A DNA stretch of 40,754 nt, taken from NCBI GenBank assembly GCA_943704425.1, contig CALSCP010001728.1:1-40754 (forward strand), written 5' to 3'. The notes beneath the pieces are model-generated. The model did no database searches. It worked only from the letters and a program-made list of their open reading frames with translations, and had not been told where the DNA came from. The position numbers and the translations under genes are program-made. Position 1 is the first letter of the stretch; the number at the start of each line of letters is the position of its first letter. Positions 13,632 to 28,324 of this stretch are shown piece after piece. The DNA comes from Ministeria vibrans ATCC 50519. Its lineage: Eukaryota; Opisthokonta; Filasterea.

Positions 13632-16600
13632 TTATTGTCTCTTTGAGAGGCCCAAAAGGAGACCGGCAACGTCATCATCAGCATCGGCAATTGGGGGAGG
13701 GGGAGGAGGAGGGGCAGTGGGAGTGGTGGAGGTTGGAAGGGAAGGAGGGAGGCGGTGGTGGTGATGGTGGGGAGATGGTGTGCCTTGGTAGGAAGGGGTA
13801 AACATGTACATAGGTTGAGGTTGAGGTTGAGGTTGGGGTTGAGGTTGAGGTTGAGTCGGTGGTGGGGGGGCATAAAATGGAGGCTGCTTGGGAGCCCATT
13901 GAGATGGGGGCTGTTGCAAATGCCTTTGAGCTGGTTGTGGTAGCGGTTGTTGATGTGGTTGATGATGATGATGATGTTGTTGTTGTTGTTGTTGTGGTTG
14001 CTGGAGGGGCTGTGCAGGGAATTGCATGTGTGGTGGCAGTTGTAGAGCCAGCTGGTGTTGCTTCTGGAGGGCGAGTTCTTGCTGTTGCTGCTCCATGGCA
14101 CTGCGTCGACGAGCGGCGGCTGCAGCGGCCAGTTTGCGTTTACTGGGGTCAAAGGAGCGCGAACCACCGCAGGTGGTACGGTGGTACGCAATGATGGATG
14201 AGGAGAGACCATCAAGGAAGGCACGTGAGGCGGCATTGGCAACGTCACTGGTGAACAGGTAGCGACGGCGACCATGCACCTTGATCGCCATGGGATTGAA
14301 GGTGGCGGGGGAGGACGAACGCGATGAGGTGGACTTGGCCGCTGCAGGAGGAGTGCCCTGGGCTGCCGCTGTGGTCGCCGCACTGGACAACGGAGTGCCT
14401 GGCGCACTCTGCATCTTCTTGCCAGGCCCTCCTCCTCCTCCACGTTTGACGCTCTTTTGTGCCTCACTCTCACGGTACACTTTGCGTACACGACGCGCAC
14501 TGCGATCCAAGACTAACTCCACATCATGATCAAACACACCCAAAGGCGGCTCCGCATCCTCCTCATCACCACCACTAGAATCATTACGCTCAATAGGAAC
14601 ACCATAAGCACGCGACTCCCCTTCCCCTTCCTCCTCCGACTCCTCTGTGTCATCTACGGGCTCATTCAATGCTCGTTTTCGCGCCCGTTCCTCTGCCAGC
14701 TGAGCCTTGACCACCGCCTTCATCTCTCGCTCTTCTTGCTGCCGAATTCTTCTCTCGCGCTCCAGCTCTCGCTCACGCAGTCGCTGTTCGCGCTCCAGCA
14801 TTTCCATTTGCTTGCGTTCCTCTTCTTCTTCACGTTGTTTCAGTCGTCGCAGTCGTTCCAATCGTTGTTCCTCACTTCGCCTAAATAAAACCGAAGCAAA
14901 AATATTAATAAGAGAGAGAGAGAGTTTGAGAGAGAGAAAAGAGGGAGAAAGAAACAAAGTGATAGAGAGAGAAAGGAGGGAGAAAGAAACAAAGTGATAG
15001 AGAGAGTGTGTGTGATTTGAAAAATACCGTTCTTCGTCGCGTTTCTGGTGCAAATCTGATGATTTTGCGCGCTTCGCACGAGCCTCTTCCTCGCGCAACC
15101 GAGCAGCACGCTCTTCCTCGAGTCGTTTACTCTCCAGAATGGTAATGCGCGAGCTACTGCGACGCGAATGGACATCGTACGCACTGCGACGCGATTGTTC
15201 TCGGGCGAGATGCTCTAGTCGTTCACGCACACTCCCAAACACACCTGATTCACCAGCTCCAGCACCACCGGCAACAGTCGTACTTCCACTTGATGACGAT
15301 GACCCTGCGCTGCCACCTTCAGTCAGCACTCGCAGAAGATCATACTCTGCCCGATTGTCCGTTTTCTATTCAAAAACAAAGGAATCAGTCAAAACTTTCG
15401 GTGCAGAGTTGTACGAAAAGGCCTACCTTGAGAGACTGAATGAGCCAGTTCCAATCTACAAGGGATACACAAAGGGTCTCCCACACGCGACCTTCGCTCT
15501 CCTCCTCATCATCGCCCATCTCACTCTTCTCATCGCGTTCACTTCCACTCTCTCTAACCCCTGCCCCTTCTTTTCCTTCTCCTTCCTCCTCTTCCGTTCC
15601 TTCCCCCTTCTCTGCTCGCGATGCCACCACCGCCCCATCTCCCTCACGCTCCCGATGGATTCGCGTGTCTCCAAAGTGCCAGTACACCCATCCTTGTGCA
15701 TCCTCGCCCAGTCGGCGTGCTCGCATGCGGTCCACTTGAATGTGCTCGTTCGCCCACTCAATCGTACGGTTTGAACAATCGCTCTAACACACACACACAC
15801 ACACACACACAAAAAAAAAAAAAAAAGTTAGTGGAGTGCCTAGGTGTTGTTATGTGCGAACTTGGTAGAAACAGGCGTCACAAAGCCACTGCAGAATTGA
15901 AATGCGCTGCTGGACACTCACTTCTGCGTAACTGTGGCACTCTTCAAGCGGATTGCTCGGTTGTGAGCGAAGCCACTAAGTTACACGCATATGAGAGAAA
16001 GAGAGAGAAAAAGAAAGAGAGAGGAGAGAGAACAAATAGAGAGAGAACAAATAGAGAACAAATAGAGAGAGAGAGAGAGAGAACAAATAGTAGAACACAA
16101 AGTGATGGACGATTACAACCAATCCATTTTCATTAATTCGCTGATACCTGTTCGAGTTGCGTTTCCCATGAAGTAATAAAAATGTCAGTTCGGCGGAGCA
16201 CAATACTCAACAGTCGCACATGACACTGAGCCAACAACACTGCCTCCTACAGAGAAAGATAGAAGGAAGAAATAGACAAAATAATAGAGAGAGGTGCAAA
16301 ACACGAAGAAAGTGAGTAATGAATTTGAATTTTGTGTTTCTCACAAACGCAGTAATCATACCTTGAGAACATCATGCGCTAGAAGCATTTCCTCGAGCAG
16401 TCCAATGGAAATGGGACTCTTGAGACCCAGATAGGACTCAAAGGAGCTAAGGAAGTGTGCCACATAGGGCAACTGCCACATTCGCCGCAGTGTCTCCACT
16501 AGCTCAGGTGGATCTACGCCAACATTCAGAACACATATCACACATACACGCAAATAGTGATGATTACTTTGATATTCTTCTTCTGAGGAGTCCGTCTGGT

Positions 16601-17137
16601 TCTCCGTGAGTCTGTGCTGGTTTCGTGCGTCGCACGTGAGGTCTGCGCCTGAGCCGCGCACTGTCACGCCACGCGGGTACGTCACGGCGTTCTTGATTGA
16701 TTTGCTACTGGTGGTGCTTTTTGTGGTTGATTTTCCAGCAGCAGTGGTTGAGCTGTTCTTGGAGCGCTTCTGTGGCGGTTTCTTCAGGGTGGGTCGAGCG
16801 CGTTTCTTTGTCTTCTTCGTCGTCTTGCGTTCATCTTCGTCCTCCTCATCACTACTGCTGCTCCCATCACTCTCATCATCATCGTCGTCGTCGTCGGCGT
16901 CATCGGCGTCATCGTCGTCGCCATCACTGCCGTCGGAGCCACTGGACGCAGCTGCTGCTTCCTTGTGCGCCCCTGACTGGCTGCGCTTGCCCGTCGTCTT
17001 CTTAGCTGCTGCCGTTGCGCCGCCCTTCTTCTTCGTGGCCGCCGCCTTAGGTGCACTCGTAGACACAAGCTTCTGAGAGACCCATTCGTCAAAGCTAGCG
17101 AGGAGGATCGCAAGCAGTCAGTCGCATTTTGTGATCA

Positions 17138-17171
<34 letters not shown>

Positions 17172-17410
17172 GTTTGGTGCACTGGAGCAAAAACATACCG
17201 ACTCTTCCAGCCGTTGTAGTGGATGAAGAGGGTGCCCGGATCGCCGGGGGGGTCGGTATCGTCGTCGGACTCGTCGCTGCTGTTGGGCTGGGCGCCGATA
17301 CGGAGCACCTTGGCGGCGTACGGCCGTTGCGACGCGGCGTAGAGCACCCAGACGGTGTCGCCGACGCAGATGCCTCCTACAGCACACAGCGGCGGCGGGG
17401 TGAGTCGCAT
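13632..17410 (-). CDS. Chromo-barrel + DDT/WHIM chromatin protein with coiled coil, HD1-like motif and Gln/Pro-rich tail
   Basis: Probable nuclear chromatin factor. In gene order the exons are 17410-17199, 17094-16568, 16513-16362, 16246-16148, 15975-15862, 15783-15427, 15365-15028 and 14880-13632. All phases agree, giving 1015 residues if the ATG at 17410 is the start. The frame stays open upstream, so the start is uncertain. Domains: chromo barrel (about 12-80; GDTVWVLYA, LFIHYNGWKSRFDEWV), an acidic and Lys/Ser linker, a DDT-like domain (about 250-315; WQLPYVAHFLSSFESYLGL), WHIM-type motifs (ISILQWLCDACF; RRLGEDAQGWVYWHFGDTR), an Arg/Glu coiled coil (about 600-670), a BCL9-HD1-like segment (about 805-836; YLFTSDVANAASRAFLDG), then Gln/Pro/His-rich repeats. 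DDT/WHIM proteins (BAZ1, CECR2, RSF1) work with ISWI remodellers. I know no named protein with this domain order. The donor at 15861 (GTTCGC) is weak. Confidence 0.82.
13814..13858. repeat. Coding (TTGAGG)n hexamer encoding Pro-Gln repeats
   Basis: About seven copies of a hexamer on the + strand encode alternating Gln-Pro on the minus strand, in the C-terminal tail of the chromo-barrel/DDT protein. CAA/CAT runs next to it encode poly-Gln and poly-His. Confidence 0.85.
14918..15006 (+). repeat. Dispersed GA-rich unit (two copies)
   Basis: Two copies of the GGAGAAAGAAACAAAGTGAT unit, each followed by AGAGAGAG, in the intron 14881-15027 of the chromo-barrel/DDT gene. Here the unit runs antisense to transcription, unlike in the isoleucyl-tRNA synthetase and prominin introns. 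Confidence 0.85.
15785..15826. repeat. (CA)n followed by an A run
   Basis: A CA dinucleotide run (about 15786-15811) followed by about 15 A, in the intron between the exons ending at 15862 and starting at 15783 of the chromo-barrel/DDT gene. On the coding strand it gives a T-rich then TG-rich acceptor region. Confidence 0.85.
16000..16092 (+). repeat. GA-rich array with a variant AACAAATAGAGAG unit
   Basis: Four copies of a shorter relative of the dispersed unit (AACAAATAG separated by AGAGAG) lie in the intron 15976-16147 of the chromo-barrel/DDT gene. Confidence 0.75.
17140..17170. repeat. T31 homopolymer
   Basis: An uninterrupted T run on the + strand in the first intron (17095-17198) of the chromo-barrel/DDT gene, so an A run on the transcribed sense strand. 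Confidence 0.9.
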
Positions 17411-17950
17411 GGCGGCCCGATGCGTGCCCGGGCGCCCATGAGGGGGTCGCATGCGCAATGGGGAAGACTGCGCAGCGTCGCTTCCATTTTTCACTTTTTG
17501 CACGAAGCAACATTGGACGAAAAAGACACGTAGACGAGCCATCGGCGCGGTATTGCGACGCGGAGGGAGCTGTGCGTGACCATTGGCACAGATTGAGACC
17601 ACAAGGGAGACTCTGGCCCCTTCTGGTGGTCAGGCGAGCGGAGTAGTTTGGGATGCAATCGCGTCGTACCGCTTCGACCCCGAGACGACATCAACGACCA
17701 AGTATGGGTAGCGGGGACAGTCCACTCAGTAAAGTGGCGTTGAAAGACTGATAAATATGAAGATTGAACAAGTCAACAAGTTTTAAGTATTTTAACCTCA
17801 GTTACTCAAACGATTACATTCTTCCAAAGTTGAAACTTGAAAGTTGAAAGTTCACATAAGCATTTTTTTTTGCATCTTGTGCTGCGTGTCTGCTGCACAT
17901 ACAGATAGACTTGAAGAGATCACCCGCTTGGACGCTATAACTGCCTGGGA
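17411..17950. promoter_or_regulatory. Spacer between two divergent genes (probable shared promoter region)
   Basis: About 540 bp between the proposed starts of the chromo-barrel/DDT gene (-) and the dehydrogenase-like/RING gene (+). The part next to 17410 is GC-rich and keeps an open frame on the minus strand, so it may hold 5' UTR or more coding sequence. The part from about 17750 to 17870 is AT-rich. No clear TATA box or other element is identified. Confidence 0.45.
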
Positions 17951-19524
17951 ATGCGCGAGGTGTGCGCAGAACACTCTTTCACTTGCCACTCACTGCACTG
18001 CGCCGTAGAGTTCAGCATCACCGCCGCCCGCGGCAGCAGAGTCTACCGCCATCAAGGTTGCCATTGTTGGCGGTGGCGGGTTTCTTGGCCGTCGAATGGC
18101 CGGTAATAATCTCAACGCGAACTTGCTTCGCTTCTGACCCTTGTTGTGCGCATGTAGCGGAGCTGGCGTCTCTTGGCAACCTCGTCACGGTCATTGATCT
18201 CAACGAGCTTGCCCTGGCCGAGGCGACCGCCTCCATTCGTGGCGATCTTCTCGCAAACGCACGACAGGGCACACTCGCCATTGGCGACGTTGAGGTACGG
18301 CAGTGCGTCCTCTGCTGCGCTCTTCCCGCCCCAGCAGCATCGCCGCCGCCACCACCACCACCACCACCATCACCATTGCCGCCGCTAGCAGTAGCAGCAC
18401 ACACGCACACGCAAACGCACGCCTTCCCACTCGTCTTCCCTGTCTTAATTGGGGAAAATGGAATTGTCATTAATTGTTTGTCTCGAACCATTTCGCTTCT
18501 TGCGAGACTGCCGCCCTTCCGCAGTCTCTACCACACGACCTGTATCACACATGGCAACGCAGCCGTCTTGTTTTTGCGGGTTTCACGTCGCCCTATACTC
18601 ATTTAGAGCCCGTCGACCTTATCTGTGCGGTGCATTCTCGTAGACCACCATGGACCGCATTACGTTCACGTCGAACACGGAAAGCGGTGTGAGCGACAGC
18701 GACATTGTATTTGAAGCCGTCCCGGAAGACGTACAGATCAAATCCAGAGTGATTCGCAGTAAGTTCGCTTATTGTTTACTGTTTATTTGCGCTCACTCTG
18801 TTCGCCGAGTGAAGGTGTTTCGGCGGCCTGTCCCGAGACATGTATTGTAGCAAGCTCCACACTGTCGATTAACATCGACTTGTTGGCTCCCGCGTGCACC
18901 AAACCAGAAGTAAATAGCGACAAAGGGAAAGCGAGATCTGATCTTTTGATTCGGTTTTCAGCGTTTTCTTGGCATTCGCTTTCTCTGGCCCATTTTCCTC
19001 ATTGATCAAGTTGAAATGACTCTTTCTCTCCAGACGCTTATTCCTTATGTGCGACGAGGTATGAACACATTATCACACAAGACCAAAATAAGAAAAGTTA
19101 TGTTCACTTATCATTTTTCTTATTTTAATCATTATTATTGTTTTTTCTCTTATTGTTATGATTATCATTTTTAGCGAAATCGATATTGCGACTGTGGAAC
19201 AAGAGGCCGTTTTACAAGACGCACGACGATGTGGTGGGAGTGCGGCTGACGGAGGAGGAAGGACAGCGACAGCAGCAGAGTCGACTGATGGCGCTGTACA
19301 CGGCACAAGAGCGCACGATGGGTGAGGAAGATGGCGAAGGGCCAGGCGAGAATACGTGCCTGATTTGCCTGGCGTCCCAGCGCGACATTCAGTTCGCGCC
19401 TTGTGGCCATGTCACCTGCTGTGAGCCCTGCGCGCGCACACTCATTGCCACTGAGCCCCAGGGCGCAAAGTGTCTTGTCTGTCGCACTCCCGTTACCAGC
19501 CTTGTTCCCGTCATTCTCATGTGA
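17951..19524 (+). CDS. 3-hydroxyacyl-CoA dehydrogenase NAD-binding domain fused to a C-terminal RING finger
   Basis: Exons 17951-17959, 18009-18102, 18158-18294, 18644-18758, 18815-18909, 18962-19058 and 19175-19524 join in phase for 298 residues. The nine-base first exon is the least certain. Residues about 16-180 follow the Rossmann domain of 3-hydroxyacyl-CoA dehydrogenases: VAIVGGGGFLG dinucleotide loop, VTVIDLNE, then SDSDIVFEAVPEDVQIK, VASSTLS, and RFLGIRFLWPIFLI. In active enzymes the last segment reads GLHFFNP with the catalytic His; here the position is Arg. The C-terminal dehydrogenase domain is absent. In its place, after a short linker, is a RING (Cys244 onward: CLIC, PCGHVTCCEPC, CLVC) of the compact type found at the C-terminus of IAP/MDM2-like E3 ligases. 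Likely a ubiquitin ligase with a nucleotide- or acyl-CoA-sensing pseudoenzyme domain (inference). The stop is 98 bp from the convergent small gene. Confidence 0.85.
18295..18643 (+). other. 349-bp intron of the dehydrogenase-like/RING gene
   Basis: A single intron joining LAIGDVE to TTMDRITFTSN gives the spacing expected in 3-hydroxyacyl-CoA dehydrogenases. It contains CCG/CCA-rich runs (about 18338-18385) and short open stretches. An in-frame TAG at 18641-18643 forms the acceptor, so the following ATG at 18650 is internal and not a start codon. Confidence 0.75.
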
Positions 19525-19622
19525 TCTGCTCTATTGTTGTGTTCGTTTCCCTCTTCATATGTATAATTATTAATGGATATGGAACACATACATAAGTACA
19601 CTTTTTCTGCTAATTCTGGTGA

Positions 19623-20101
19623 TCATTGGGTCGCTGCTGCTGCTGCTGCTTCCTCTTCTTGTCTTTGGCGGCGATGTGCTTCACTGGCAGCAGCCGCTGC
19701 GCCCCAAGAGCCGTCTTCAATCCAGAGGCGCTTGAGGGCCTCTGTCGCAGCCGCAAGCGTTGCCTTGGAGCGCATTGGGCCGGAGCGCATGTCCTCGAGT
19801 CGCTTCAGCTCGGCGTATGCACCCTGCACCGGCAACACGGGAGCAGGGGTGCGTAAGAGAGAGAGCGAGAGTCAGCGGGAGGGCGAGGGCGGGTGGTCAT
19901 CCGACGCGGAGGGCATGACACAACACGCGAGAGGTGCACGCGAGCCGGATCGCACGGCACTGCACACGGCGCGCGCGCGCGACTCCTTACCTCGACTTCC
20001 CGTGGCGTGGGCGCTTGGCGCGGCGCCCCATACGACGTGCGGCGATACTCCTTGCATTGGTACTTCCAGACGGCGCTCCGTTCCAGCCCGTCCGTCTCCA
20101 T
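19623..20101 (-). CDS. Small hypothetical protein, 103 residues
   Basis: Two exons, 20101-19991 and 19823-19623, join in phase 0 with good splice signals (GTAAGG donor, TGCAG acceptor). The protein starts METDGLERSAVWKYQCKEYRRTSYG. It continues with a helical Leu/Lys/Arg-rich stretch (AYAELKRLEDMRSG, ALKRLWIEDGSWG) and ends in an Ala/Glu/Gln-rich tail. I do not recognise the family. No signal peptide or membrane segment is visible. It is supported by codon-like composition, intact phase and placement between two genes with no overlap. The poly-Ala tail comes from a GCT/CTG repeat. It could be a conserved small mitochondrial or nuclear protein, but no specific function is supported. Confidence 0.6.
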
Positions 20102-20541
20102 CCCCTTTGGCTCTGTGCGGTGCGGAGGTCACAGCGCCGACAAAATCACGCTGACAAACGACAAATGACAGCAGTCAATTGGCAAATGGCAAAGGACAAG
20201 TCAGTTTGCGAACTGAAAGGTGAAGGAAGGAATAAATATGAAATCATAAGTTGTCTCGACAGTCGATACACATTACAACACATTGAATTCTTCGAATAAT
20301 CTTCAAACGCTTGCTGTGTATTTGTGGATCTATGTTCTATGGGCCGACTACTAACCGTCACTACTCAATACTCGCTAAGGCCTGGGGACAACGACGGCTT
20401 TTCACGGCGATATCTTTATTGTCTTAATGTCTATTCATACGACATCAGCTTTTGAACCTTCTCTCTAAAATTTTCTTATCTTCACTCTTCAGTCTTCACA
20501 TCTTAGAATTAGATTATTTGTACCAACTGACAGGCCCACCC
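20102..20541. promoter_or_regulatory. Spacer between divergent genes (small protein and prominin)
   Basis: About 440 bp separating the ATG at 20101 (-) from the prominin ATG at 20542 (+). It is moderately AT-rich. I see no repeat, RNA gene or recognisable promoter element, and it presumably contains both promoters and 5' UTRs. Confidence 0.4.
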
Positions 20542-26209
<5,668 letters not shown>

Positions 26210-26264
26210 GCAAAAAGTGTGTAAGAGGAGAGAGAAGAATACAACAACCATGATGAATTATTAT

Positions 26265-26293
26265 AACAATAATAATAATAATAATAATAATTA
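26265..26293. repeat. (AAT)n microsatellite
   Basis: A short AAT run between the convergent prominin and ankyrin-repeat genes, which end about 104 bp apart. Confidence 0.85.
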
Positions 26294-26313
26294 ATTTTCT
26301 TTTTTACAAATCG

Positions 26314-27007
26314 TTACATTGGCTGTACATGACGATTGTACTCTGCCACAGCCTGTTCGTTGAATTCGTCGTCGACGAACCTGAGCGAGCGTGGCGCCTC
26401 GTGATTTTCAACGCGGTCCTTGTCGCGTGTGGGCATATTGACACCGTCTGCTTCGAAGAGACGCCAAAAGTTTGTGGTGCGCACTGCAATGGCATACGCT
26501 GTGTCGCCGGCATCGTTGAGGGCGTGGCGCTGGACACCGGGCCAGTCGAGGAGAACCTCCGTCGTGAGGCGTGCGCGATGTTCCGCCGCAATGTGTAAGG
26601 GCGTCTGGCGCGAACTTGTGAGGGCATTTGCATCGGCGCCCGCCTGAAGAAGCAGGCTCAGCGTCGCAGGGAAGTTCCAGCGTGCCGCACAGTGCAGCGG
26701 AGTCCATCCTTCGGTGGTCGTAGCCGTAGGATTGGCGCCAGCCTGTGCAGAACGCAGAGAAAAGGATCGGAGTGTGTTGGACGGAAACGCACTGACTTAC
26801 CCTCAGCAGCGTAAGGCACATTTCGGTGTGGCCGCCGTAGGCAGCGCGATGCAGTGCAGTGTAGCCGTCGGCATCGGCAGCGCGCACAAGACGGGCGGCC
26901 CGCTGCGACGCAAGGGCGCCCGCAACCCATTCCAGGTGGTTTCCTTGCGCGGCCCGCAGGAAGTGGAAGGATCCCGGCTCGAGCGCCATGGGAGCATGGA
27001 CTGGCAA
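26314..27007 (-). CDS. ANKRD49: Ankyrin-repeat protein, ANKRD49-like
   Basis: Two exons, 27007-26801 and 26742-26314, join in phase 0 with a GTAAGT donor and CACAG acceptor, giving 211 residues. Ankyrin repeats are clear: DGYTALHRAAYGGHTEMCLTLL, EGWTPLHCAARWNFPATLSLL and RQTPLHIAAEHRARLTTEVLL. They are followed by DAGDTAYAIAVRTTNFWRLFEA. Repeat number, order and the C-terminal segment match the short vertebrate protein ANKRD49 (about 240 residues), implicated in transcription and spermatogenesis. Ankyrin proteins are hard to assign by eye, so orthology is tentative. An in-frame second ATG seven codons in (MALEPGSF) is an alternative start. Presumably a soluble protein-interaction module. Confidence 0.8.
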
Positions 27008-27383
27008 TAGAAGTAGCCAGTAGGTAAATTAGAATTATTATTGAATTCGAGGAGTAATGAAAATTCAGTTAGTCAATGAATAATGTGTAGTTCAAAAAAA
27101 TTCACTGATGATTTTGATGAGTGACTGAATGCAAATAGAAAATAGGTTGCTTCTCTTTTTGTTCTGTCTTGCTTTGACATTAAGTACAACTCTCTATCTT
27201 ATCCTTCTTTTCTTACTAATAATAATAATATTAGTAGTATGATTGGAATTCACTCACTCACACTGGGTCTTGTGATAAAAGTGATTTTCGTTTGACGCTC
27301 AAAAGTATTCATCACGCCATGTTAATCATTAAGTAATCACAAGAATCTAGTATATGTACAATCGAGTGCAAAACACAATCAAG
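27008..27383. other. Intergenic spacer, AT-rich
   Basis: About 376 bp between the start of the ankyrin-repeat gene (-) and the stop of the DNAJC12-like gene (-). It is AT-rich with a short AAT run near 27218-27232. It should hold the promoter of the ankyrin gene and the 3' UTR of the DNAJC12-like gene. No gene is seen. Confidence 0.6.
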
Positions 27384-28239
27384 CTAAGGCGCATAGGAGC
27401 GAAAGCGGCCGAGTGGGGACGAGATGGAGACGGCGGGCGAGAAGCGAGCGGGCGACAGGATCTTCTTGGTGGGCGACGAGGCGGGACTCGAGGCAGAGGG
27501 GGTGGAGGGAGAAGGGGAGGACGGGGAGGGAGGGCATGAGGCGTGTGCAGGGATGAGTAGCGGTGGGGTCTGTGTGGCACACTCGCGGGTTGCAGGAGTC
27601 GCGTTGGTCTCGCTGGCGGCGATGGACGCTTGGGGAGTGCGTCTACTTTGCCAGTGGAGAGACTGAGAGATAAAAAAAACGTGTGAGTGTTGAAAACACA
27701 ACAATATTTAAGGACACAATGAAGTCTTCTTGAAAAGACGCGAAACGGACAGCAACACAAAGAGACACATTAACTGCAGACACACACACACACACACATA
27801 AATACTCATTATAATAACATAAGACATAAGTTATTCAAGTGAACTTGCACCACCGTTGTTATTCAACTGACCTGTACGACGTCTTCAGAGACGTTGCAAA
27901 ACTGCTTGAAGGGAATGGAAAGGCCCGACAGGCGCCATTGGTCGTAGTGGGCGCGCCGTCGCGGGTCGCCCAGCACCCCGTACGCCGTCTGCAGTGCGGT
28001 GAAGCCGTCGTCGTGCGCCGCTGCTGCCGTCCCCTGCCCGTCGGGATGCACGCCTTTCACTCGCTTGAGGTATTCTGCTCTTATTTGCTCGGGTGTGCTG
28101 CAGAGGGAGAGGAGATGAGAGAAGAGTGTGAGGAGGGTTGTTTTCCTTGTCAATTTTACCTTTCGGGTGCGCACCCAAGCGTGTCGTACAAAGCAGTCTT
28201 TGACTCAACCTCTCCGTACAAGATTGTATCAATGTTCAT
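27384..28239 (-). CDS. DNAJC12: J-domain co-chaperone, DNAJC12-like
   Basis: Exons 28239-28160, 28097-27872 and 27662-27384 join in phase for 194 residues, nearly the length of animal DNAJC12 (198). It begins MNIDTILYGEVESKTALYDTLG, then the J domain with its HPD motif (VKGVHPDGQ) and RRRAHYDQWRLSGLSIPFKQF, which matches the DNAJC12 pattern YDHWRRSQ-S-PFQQW. SLHW after the second intron matches the family's S-HW. The conserved C-terminal end here reads LGRFRSYAP, whereas the animal protein ends KFRNYEI; it lies after a Ser/Pro/Ala-rich linker. DNAJC12 is an HSP70 co-chaperone for aromatic amino-acid hydroxylases in animals. The client here is unknown. It is transcribed divergently from the DDX31 gene with only 85 bp between start codons. 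Confidence 0.88.
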
Positions 28240-28324
28240 TATAAAAATTAATGACAATTTCCGATCGTTGAACTCAACATTCGATTGTTTTTCACTATTT
28301 TGGAAAAAGTCAAAAAAATTTGTC
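28240..28324. promoter_or_regulatory. 85-bp bidirectional promoter (DNAJC12-like / DDX31-like)
   Basis: The start codons of two divergent genes lie 85 bp apart. The spacer is AT-rich (about 70% A/T) against the GC-rich coding sequence on both sides. Both 5' UTRs and the core promoters must share it, or lie within coding sequence. No TATA element is evident. Confidence 0.6.

Noticed and set aside
18650-18850. ATG at 18650 as the start of a separate short gene
   Set aside because: The residues from 18644 on continue the dehydrogenase fold (ITFTSNTESGVSDSDIVFEAVPED), and the in-frame TAG just upstream is the splice acceptor of a phase-compatible intron.
18962-19058. A 24-base intron inside the dehydrogenase-like exon (GTTGAAATGACTCTTTCTCTCCAG)
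   Set aside because: It has GT and AG ends and keeps phase, but 24 bases is below the size of any other intron here, and the residues it encodes (VEMTLSLQ) fit the domain.
27839-28324. Upstream extension of the DDX31 frame to 27839
   Set aside because: The frame is open but overlaps the divergent DNAJC12-like gene and looks unlike the helicase. The first ATG after the spacer (28325) is the better start.
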